Shown: in pieces, positions 1-4,388 of the stretch
Layout of the letters: each line of letters starts with the position of its first letter
Position numbering within the stretch: the first letter of the stretch is position 1
NCBI GenBank assembly: GCA_003158895.1
Contig: PMLO01000134.1
Span: forward strand, 10,376-15,987
DNA from: Propionibacteriaceae bacterium
GTDB lineage: Bacteria > Actinomycetota > Actinomycetes > Propionibacteriales > Propionibacteriaceae
Direction: 5' to 3'
Length of the DNA: 5,612 nt
The notes under the pieces: generated by a model
What the model saw: only the letters and a program-made list of their open reading frames with translations
Told to the model about the DNA's origin: nothing
The model's database searches: none
Position numbers and translations under genes: made by a program

Positions 1-434
1 GCGGATTGGAGGTAGAACTTGCGCAGCTTCTCGAAGGCCGGGACGACCTTCTTCTCGAGGACGTCGGGGTCGCCCCAGATCGGCGGGTAGACGCTGGCGT
101 CGAGCATCTGGTCGATGTCGTACGCGTCACGGACGTCGTCGGCGCTCACCGGCTCGAGTGCCGTGGCGATCTTGGAGACCGCGTTGGCGTCGATGAGGCG
201 TACGGGGTGACCGGGTTCGCTCGGCAGCTCCGTACCGCCGAGGATCGCGTCCTCCGCGCCACTCGGGATGTCCTCACCGGCGGCGAGGAGCCACTTCAGG
301 CCGTGCCAGGTCGTCTTGAGCTCGATGTGCTGCTTGCCGGGGACGGCTGCCAGCGTCGTTGCGGCAGTCGGGTCGGCTACCAGCTGGGCGCGTTCCTCGT
401 CGTTGAGGCTGCGCGCGACCCAGGGCATGGGCAT
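1..434 (-). CDS. DUF1877 (YfbM-like) family protein, 3' end cut by window edge
   Basis: I read this gene directly from the minus strand; 144 codons are visible and remain open to the window edge. The protein begins MPMPWVARSLNDEERAQL and contains the hallmarks of the DUF1877/YfbM family: a TTWHGLKWLL segment near residue 40, an AILGG motif near residue 63, a VRLIDANAVSKIATAL helix, a YDIDQMLDA segment and VYPPIWGD near residue 115, then a C-terminal helix ending KLRKFYLQS. Family members are about 160-170 residues, so only some 15-25 residues should be missing. No signal peptide or membrane segment is visible, so it is probably cytosolic. Molecular function is unknown for the family. It starts 5 nt after the crgA stop and is probably cotranscribed with it. 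An AGGA sits 3 nt before the first ATG (434) and 9 nt before a second in-frame ATG (428), so the second start is at least as plausible. Confidence 0.85.
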   Translation of the reverse strand, partial: MPMPWVARSLNDEERAQLVADPTAATTLAAVPGKQHIELKTTWHGLKWLLAAGEDIPSGAEDAILGGTELPSEPGHPVRLIDANAVSKIATALEPVSADDVRDAYDIDQMLDASVYPPIWGDPDVLEKKVVPAFEKLRKFYLQS

Positions 435-439
435 AGGTC

Positions 440-745
440 CTACTTCCAGAGGGTGGCGAGGCTGAACGCGGCTGCGATCAAGCCCATGGCGATGAGGATG
501 TTCCACTGGCCCAGGCTGGACATCAACGGAACCGCGACGGTCGAGCCGGCGGAACTGGTGATGTAGTACACAACCAGCCACGCGACACCCAGGAGACCCA
601 CCGTGATGAACAACGGCGGAACCCACGCCCGCTGGCCAGGCATGATCGTACGACGCTGCTTGACCTGACGTTCTTCGACGAGATTCTGAGCTCTCTTGAG
701 CTTCCGCTTCTCGTCGGCAGCCTTCCTCGTCTTGGACTCCGGCAC
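440..745 (-). CDS. crgA: Cell division protein CrgA
   Basis: A 101-residue protein with a GTG start at 745, preceded by a good ribosome binding site (GAAGGTAGG about 5 nt upstream). The first 40 residues are highly charged (MPESKTRKAADEKRKLKRAQ) and cytoplasmic. Two membrane helices follow, about residues 43-63 (WVPPLFITVGLLGVAWLVVYY) and 80-99 (QWNILIAMGLIAAAFSLATL), joined by a short loop rich in Ser, Gly and small residues. This architecture and the PGQRAWVPPLF and GQWNILIAMG segments are diagnostic of CrgA. In Streptomyces CrgA influences FtsZ ring formation at sporulation, and in mycobacteria it is a divisome scaffold that contacts FtsZ, FtsQ, FtsI and CwsA. The protein is slightly longer than the usual 84-93 residues because of its charged N-terminus. 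It is divergent from the DUF881 gene, and a DUF1877 gene follows 5 nt downstream. Confidence 0.95.
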   Translation of the reverse strand: MPESKTRKAADEKRKLKRAQNLVEERQVKQRRTIMPGQRAWVPPLFITVGLLGVAWLVVYYITSSAGSTVAVPLMSSLGQWNILIAMGLIAAAFSLATLWK

Positions 746-840
746 GCCGCACCTACCTTCCTGTCCGCACTAGGGTAGTCAATGCCGCCGTCGGGAGCAG
801 CATCGGCGGCACCGAGGGACCGTCAGTCGCGAGGAGACCC
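746..840. promoter_or_regulatory. Divergent crgA / DUF881 intergenic region
   Basis: This 95-nt interval must hold the promoters for both divergent genes. On the minus strand TACCCT (777-772) fits the relaxed actinobacterial TANNNT -10 pattern and would give crgA a leader of about 20 nt. On the plus strand the overlapping TAGGGT (771-776) is an equally weak -10 candidate for the DUF881 gene, with a leader near 60 nt. I see no convincing -35 hexamer for either. The DUF881 ribosome binding site GAGGAG is at 831-836, 4 nt before its ATG. The placement is a guess from motif shape only. Confidence 0.35.
783..811. repeat. 8-bp GC-rich inverted repeat in the DUF881 leader
   Basis: TGCCGCCG at 783-790 is the exact reverse complement of CGGCGGCA at 804-811, separated by 13 nt. 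It lies between the putative promoter and the ribosome binding site of the DUF881 gene, so it could form a leader hairpin or be a regulator site. In GC-rich DNA an 8-bp repeat of this kind can arise by chance. Confidence 0.35.
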
Positions 841-1611
841 ATGTCCCGCAACCCCGCAGCAGCCGTACGACGAGCTGTGGTCCGTGCCCTCATCAAGGCC
901 CGCGATGGCCGACGTACGGCTGCGGGCAAGCTCTTCACGGTCGTCGTGCTGGCACTCGCGGGGTTCATGATGGCGTCCGCCGCGGTCGCCGCTCGCGGCC
1001 AGGATCTGCGGCCGAACCGCAACACCGACCTCATCCAGCTCGTACGCGCCCAGGCGTCGCGCAACGTCGACCTGGCCAAGCAGGCAGGCCAACTGCGCAG
1101 CGAGGTGGACAAGCTCTCGACCCAGCAGGGCGGCGCCGTCATCGACACCTCGGCGGGCGCGGCGGCGGCCGGGCTCACAGCCGTGAAGGGGCCGGCGGTG
1201 TCCGTGACGCTGACCGACGCTCCGGCGAACGTGAAGCCGATCGGCGTCGCCGAGGAGCTCCTGATCGTGCACCAGCAGGACATCCAGGCCGTCGTCAACT
1301 CGATGTGGCAGGGCGGCGCGGAGGCCATGAGCATCCAGGGACAGCGCGTCACATCCCGCACCGGCATCAAGTGCGTCGGCAACAGCGTCCTGCTCCACGG
1401 CATCCCGTACGCGCCCCCGTACGTCATCGTGGCGATCGGCAACCAGAAGGGGATCGAGCAGGCGCTGAGCAGCTCCACATATCTGCAGGCCTACCGCCAG
1501 TACACCGACCGGTACGGGCTGGGCTACTCCGAGAAGCGCATCTCCGAGGTCACCCTCGACGCGTACACCGGCGCCATCGAGCTCGGCTACGCGAAGCCGC
1601 AACCGAAGTAG
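841..1611 (+). CDS. DUF881 family membrane-anchored extracytoplasmic protein
   Basis: A 256-residue protein with an ATG start 4 nt after a strong GAGGAG ribosome binding site. The N-terminus is basic (repeated Arg/Lys, residues 1-30), followed by one membrane helix at about 31-50 (KLFTVVVLALAGFMMASAAV), predicting a short cytoplasmic tail and an external body. Residues about 60-95 form a probable coiled coil (RAQASRNVDLAKQAGQLRSE). The DUF881 domain spans about 115-250, with GPAVSVTLTDAP, the characteristic HQQDIQAVVNSMWQGGAEAM segment, IQGQRV, LLHGIPYAPPYVIVAIG and a C-terminal VTLDAYTGAIELGYAKP strand. Family function is not established; DUF881 genes recur beside crgA and division genes in Actinomycetota, which suggests an envelope or division role. 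It is divergent from crgA and convergent with trpG, so it is transcribed alone here. A large palindrome begins 31 nt after its stop. Confidence 0.93.
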   Translation: MSRNPAAAVRRAVVRALIKARDGRRTAAGKLFTVVVLALAGFMMASAAVAARGQDLRPNRNTDLIQLVRAQASRNVDLAKQAGQLRSEVDKLSTQQGGAVIDTSAGAAAAGLTAVKGPAVSVTLTDAPANVKPIGVAEELLIVHQQDIQAVVNSMWQGGAEAMSIQGQRVTSRTGIKCVGNSVLLHGIPYAPPYVIVAIGNQKGIEQALSSSTYLQAYRQYTDRYGLGYSEKRISEVTLDAYTGAIELGYAKPQPK

Positions 1612-1641
1612 CTCTCCGGGAGCCCTCCCACTACGTGAGCG

Positions 1642-1731
1642 CGGTTCATCATGTTAAGTAGGCGAGCCGTATGTTCACATGGCCAATCCGCCATGTGAAC
1701 ATCCGAATCGCCTACTTAACATGATGAACCG
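1642..1731. repeat. 90-bp near-perfect palindrome between convergent genes
   Basis: Left arm 1642-1683 and right arm 1690-1731 are inverted copies of 42 nt that pair at 39 positions; the mismatched pairs are 1666:1707, 1667:1706 and 1670:1703, and the loop is CAATCC (1684-1689). Each arm opens with CGGTTCATCATGTTAAG in its own direction. The arms are clearly richer in A+T than the flanking genes. The element lies in the 160-nt gap between the stops of the DUF881 gene and trpG, so an RNA hairpin formed in either direction could end or protect both transcripts. There is no run of T after either arm, the stem is much longer than a normal terminator, and no target-site duplication is evident at its edges. 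Alternatives are a dispersed palindromic or MITE-like repeat, or a protein-binding site. The structure is certain; its role is not. Confidence 0.95.
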
Positions 1732-1771
1732 ACGACCACCAGCAAAGGGCGGCGCCAGCAACATCCCGCGG

Positions 1772-2404
1772 CTACTTGACCGCCATCAGCGGGGCGAGGC
1801 CCTTGCCGCGCTCGACCGCCTCCGTGTCACCGCACTCCGCGAGCCAGGTGGCGAGCATCTGGTAGCCCCCCTCGGTGAGGACGGACTCGGGGTGGAACTG
1901 TACAGACTCGACGGGGAGCCACTTGTGCCGTACGCCCATGATCACGCCGTCGGCGGTCCAGGCCGTCACGTCGAGGTCGCCCGGCATCGACTCGGGCAGG
2001 ATCGCGAGCGAGTGGTACCGGGTGGCGCGCAACGGTGACGGCAGGCCCGCGAAGACGCCCGTACCGTTGTGGAAGACCTCCGAGGTCTTGCCGTGCCGCA
2101 GCTCGGGAGCGCGATCGACCACACCGCCGTACGCCACACCCATGGACTGGAGACCGAGGCAGACGCCGAAGATCGGCAGCTTCCCCCCGTACCGGCGGAC
2201 GACGTCGATGCACACGCCGGCGCGTTCCGGCGTCCCGGGACCGGGCGACAGCAGGATCCCGTCGAAGCCCGACACCCAGTCCTCGCCGGAGAAGCGCGGG
2301 TCGTCGTTGCGCCAGACCTCGACCTCGGCACCGAGCTGGCCCAGGTACTGGACGAGGTTGTAGACGAACGAGTCGTAGTTGTCGACCACCAGGATCCGCG
2401 TCAT
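1772..2404 (-). CDS. trpG: Anthranilate / aminodeoxychorismate synthase glutamine amidotransferase subunit
   Basis: A 210-residue class I glutamine amidotransferase. It would supply ammonia from glutamine to a TrpE- or PabB-type partner, for tryptophan or folate synthesis in the cytosol. The start MTRILVVDNYDSFVYNLVQ matches the family N-terminus. The SPGPGTPE oxyanion motif is at 53-60, the nucleophile Cys82 lies in FGVCLGLQS, the HGKTS motif is at 104-108, TRYHSL at 128-133, and His171 and Glu173 of VQFHPES complete the triad. The usual CLGHQ His is Leu here, a non-catalytic position that also varies in Streptomyces. The frame extends 13 codons upstream to an ATG at 2443, but those residues (MRPVTFLPGDNEL) are not family-like, so I start at 2404; the ribosome binding site is weak for both. 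It follows pknB by 54 nt and is probably in its operon, the same order as in mycobacteria. No Trp-rich leader peptide is visible. Confidence 0.93.
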   Translation of the reverse strand: MTRILVVDNYDSFVYNLVQYLGQLGAEVEVWRNDDPRFSGEDWVSGFDGILLSPGPGTPERAGVCIDVVRRYGGKLPIFGVCLGLQSMGVAYGGVVDRAPELRHGKTSEVFHNGTGVFAGLPSPLRATRYHSLAILPESMPGDLDVTAWTADGVIMGVRHKWLPVESVQFHPESVLTEGGYQMLATWLAECGDTEAVERGKGLAPLMAVK

Positions 2405-2458
2405 GAGCTCATTGTCGCCCGGTAGGAAGGTCACTGGGCGCATGGTCCACGCCGGGAA

Positions 2459-4267
2459 CTACGACGACGGGGCCGCGGTCGGGGTCGAACTCGGTGTCGG
2501 AGGCGACGACGGGGCCGTCGCGATGAAGATCGTCACCGGGGTCGTGCGGTCCGCGACCGTACCCGCCTTCGGATCGGTTTCGATCACGGTGCCCGCTGCG
2601 GGCGTACCGTTCTGGCTTTCCGCTGCCGTTGGGGCCCTTTCCTTCACTGTGACGTTGGCGAAACCCGCGGCCTTGGCGGCCTGGACCGCCGCTGCTTGTG
2701 CGAAGCCGCTCAGATCAGGGAAGGCTGACTGCCCCGTCGCGAACGTCACGGTGATCTGGGTGTTCTGCGCTACCTCCGCGCCCTCCGCAGGGTTGATGGA
2801 GACGACGTTGTCCTTGACCGACGTGGGTGGCTCGGAGGTCGCCGCGACCAAGGTCACCTTGGTGAACCCTGCTGCCGTGAGTGCCGCTTGGACCACGTCC
2901 TTCTTCTGGCCGGTCAACCCGGTCGGGATCTTGAGCATCGCCGGACCGACATTGACTGTGATCGTCACGTCGGAGTCCTTGTTGACCATGACGCCCTGTG
3001 CCGGGTTCTGATCCGTGACGGTGCCGACCGTGGTGTCGTTGGGTCCCTCGACGGTCTTCACGACCGCATGGAGGTTGGCCGCGGTGAGCGTGTCCGTCGC
3101 GTTCTTCTCGGTCATGCTGCGGACCTGAGGTACAGCGACCTGCGCGATTGCGGGCGGCCTGGAGTTGAACCAGAGCAGGGCGGCGATGACCGCCACCGCG
3201 AGGACAGCAGCGATGATGCCGATGACGAGGCCCGTACGGCTCTGGCGCCGTTTCGGCTCCCAGTACGGCGACTCGGGCGACACGGGAAATGCCCGCTGGG
3301 GTGAGGTGGCGGCGGTCATCGGGCTGATCACCGGGGCGATGGCCGGCGCGAGCGCGGTCGCGGCGATGGCAGCCTCCGGTACAGCCACCGTCGGCAGCTG
3401 CGCCGTGGGCGAGAGCCCCGCAAGGAGCCGCGCGATGTCGTCGCGCATCTCCTTCGCCGACTGGTACCGGTTCTCGGGGTCCTTCTCCAGCGCCTTGAGC
3501 GTGATCGCGTCCATCTCGGGCGTGATGACGCTGTCGAGCAGCGACGGCCGTACCGGCAGCTCGCGTACGTGCTGGTACGCGACGCTCACGGGGGAGTCGC
3601 CCTTGAACGGCGGCTCGCCCACGAGCAGCTCGTACAGCAGGCACCCCGCCGCGTACACATCGGAGCGGTTGTCGACGGTCTCGCCACGTGCCTGCTCGGG
3701 CGACAGGTACTGGGCGGTGCCGATGACGGCGGCGGTCTGCGTCATCGAGGCGGACGTGTCCGCGACGGCGCGCGCGATGCCGAAGTCCATGACCTTGACC
3801 TGGCCGGTCGAGGTCAGCATCACGTTCGCGGGCTTGATGTCGCGGTGGATGATGCCGGCCTGATGGCTGTACTGGAGGGCGTCGAGCACGCCGATCTCCA
3901 TCTCGAGCGCACGCTCGGGAAGGATCTTGCGGCCCTCGCGGAGCAGGTCGCGCAGCGTGTGGCCGACGACGAGCTCCATGACGATGTACGGGACGTGGAC
4001 GTCCGACGCGTGGTCGAGCTGCTCGCCCGTGTCGTACACACTCACGATGTTGGGATGGTTCAGTCCCGCGGCGGCCTGCGCCTCCCGCCGGAACCGCGCC
4101 TGGAAGGTCGAGTCGCCCGCGAGATCGATGCGCAGCATCTTGATCGCCACCGGACGGCTGAGCCGCGTGTCGATCGCTCGCCGCACTTCCGCCATCCCAC
4201 CACGGCCCAGAACGGGCCCCAACTGGTAGCGGCCGCCCAGCAGCGTCCCCTGCTCGGCTGTCACCAT
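2459..4267 (-). CDS. pknB: PASTA-domain transmembrane serine/threonine protein kinase PknB
   Basis: A 602-residue receptor kinase. The kinase domain covers about 14-283: glycine loop GRGGMAEV (21-28), Lys43 in AIKML, Glu62 in RREAQ, catalytic loop HRDIKPANV (Asp143), DFG at 161-163, and the activation loop TQTAAVIGTAQYLSPEQ, whose Thr176 and Thr178 align with the autophosphorylated Thr171/Thr173 of M. tuberculosis PknB. An Ala/Pro-rich linker (285-340) leads to one membrane helix at about 346-367. Outside the cell are three PASTA repeats (about 374-441, 443-511, 514-585) and a Pro/Ser/Thr-rich tail (586-602). M. tuberculosis PknB has four PASTA repeats and no such tail. The family senses peptidoglycan precursors or fragments and phosphorylates wall-synthesis and division proteins. 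The ATG at 4267 is preceded by GGGAGGG and fixes the start. pbpA lies upstream and trpG downstream on the same strand; no pknA lies between pbpA and pknB. Confidence 0.97.
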   Translation of the reverse strand: MVTAEQGTLLGGRYQLGPVLGRGGMAEVRRAIDTRLSRPVAIKMLRIDLAGDSTFQARFRREAQAAAGLNHPNIVSVYDTGEQLDHASDVHVPYIVMELVVGHTLRDLLREGRKILPERALEMEIGVLDALQYSHQAGIIHRDIKPANVMLTSTGQVKVMDFGIARAVADTSASMTQTAAVIGTAQYLSPEQARGETVDNRSDVYAAGCLLYELLVGEPPFKGDSPVSVAYQHVRELPVRPSLLDSVITPEMDAITLKALEKDPENRYQSAKEMRDDIARLLAGLSPTAQLPTVAVPEAAIAATALAPAIAPVISPMTAATSPQRAFPVSPESPYWEPKRRQSRTGLVIGIIAAVLAVAVIAALLWFNSRPPAIAQVAVPQVRSMTEKNATDTLTAANLHAVVKTVEGPNDTTVGTVTDQNPAQGVMVNKDSDVTITVNVGPAMLKIPTGLTGQKKDVVQAALTAAGFTKVTLVAATSEPPTSVKDNVVSINPAEGAEVAQNTQITVTFATGQSAFPDLSGFAQAAAVQAAKAAGFANVTVKERAPTAAESQNGTPAAGTVIETDPKAGTVADRTTPVTIFIATAPSSPPTPSSTPTAAPSS

Positions 4268-4289
4268 GACCCTCCCACGACCCGTGCTC

Positions 4290-4301
4290 GACTGATCAGT
4301 C
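4290..4301. promoter_or_regulatory. 12-bp perfect palindrome upstream of pknB, overlapping a weak promoter candidate
   Basis: GACTGATCAGTC is a perfect 12-bp palindrome whose near edge is 22 nt upstream of the pknB start codon. On the minus strand a TTGAAT hexamer (4323-4318) lies 17 nt before ACTGAT (4300-4295), a weak -35/-10 pair that overlaps the palindrome. An interrupted repeat CACA-T-TGTG (4306-4314) sits in the spacer of that pair. This could be an operator or an internal pknB promoter; both readings rest on motif shape alone. Confidence 0.3.
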
Positions 4302-4328
4302 CCGGCACATTGTGACCATTCAACATGA

Positions 4329-4360
4329 GAGAGGGCTGAGCGTGTACGCCAGGGCCTCTC
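4329..4360 (-). promoter_or_regulatory. Hairpin in the pbpA-pknB spacer
   Basis: On the transcribed minus strand, GAGAGG (4360-4355) pairs with CCTCTC (4334-4329); CTG (4352-4350) pairs with CAG (4338-4336); and GCG (4349-4347) pairs with CGC (4342-4340), around a TACA loop. That makes 12 pairs with a small internal loop and one bulge. No T-run follows, so it is not a canonical terminator. It could be a partial attenuator, an mRNA processing site or a 3'-end stabiliser that uncouples pbpA from pknB expression. Confidence 0.4.
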
Positions 4361-4388
4361 AAGATTGGGTTAGCGGAGGGTGAGATCT

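Noticed and set aside
6..566. Plus-strand 186-codon open frame at the left edge.
   Set aside because: It is antisense to the DUF1877 gene and part of crgA, both of which have clear family motifs on the minus strand.
823..1602. Minus-strand 259-codon open frame opposite the DUF881 gene.
   Set aside because: Composition is a shadow of the DUF881 frame, while the plus strand has a good ribosome binding site, membrane helix and DUF881 motifs.
1618..1629. Small hairpin GGGAG-CC-CTCCC after the DUF881 stop, as a terminator.
   Set aside because: The loop is only 2 nt (or the stem only 4 bp), with no T-run; it is too weak next to the large palindrome that follows.
1642..1731. Integron attC site: GTTAAGT (1653-1659) and ACTTAAC (1714-1720) fit the GTTRRRY and RYYYAAC core patterns.
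   Set aside because: In attC the 5' box is RYYYAAC and the 3' box is GTTRRRY; here the order is reversed on both strands because the element is self-complementary. No integrase gene or cassette context is present.
1679..2038. Plus-strand open frame beginning in the palindrome and running into trpG.
   Set aside because: It is antisense to trpG, has an Arg/Gly/Asp-rich composition typical of shadow frames in GC-rich DNA, and shows no family resemblance.
2405..2443. Longer trpG start at the ATG at 2443, adding 13 residues.
   Set aside because: The extra residues do not resemble the family N-terminus, and neither start has a clear ribosome binding site to override that.
4316..4328. Similarity of TCATGTTGAATGG (minus strand, pbpA-pknB spacer) to TCATGTTAAGTAGG in the palindrome, as a shared regulatory element.
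   Set aside because: The match is short, needs gaps, and has no counterpart to the rest of the palindrome; chance is adequate.
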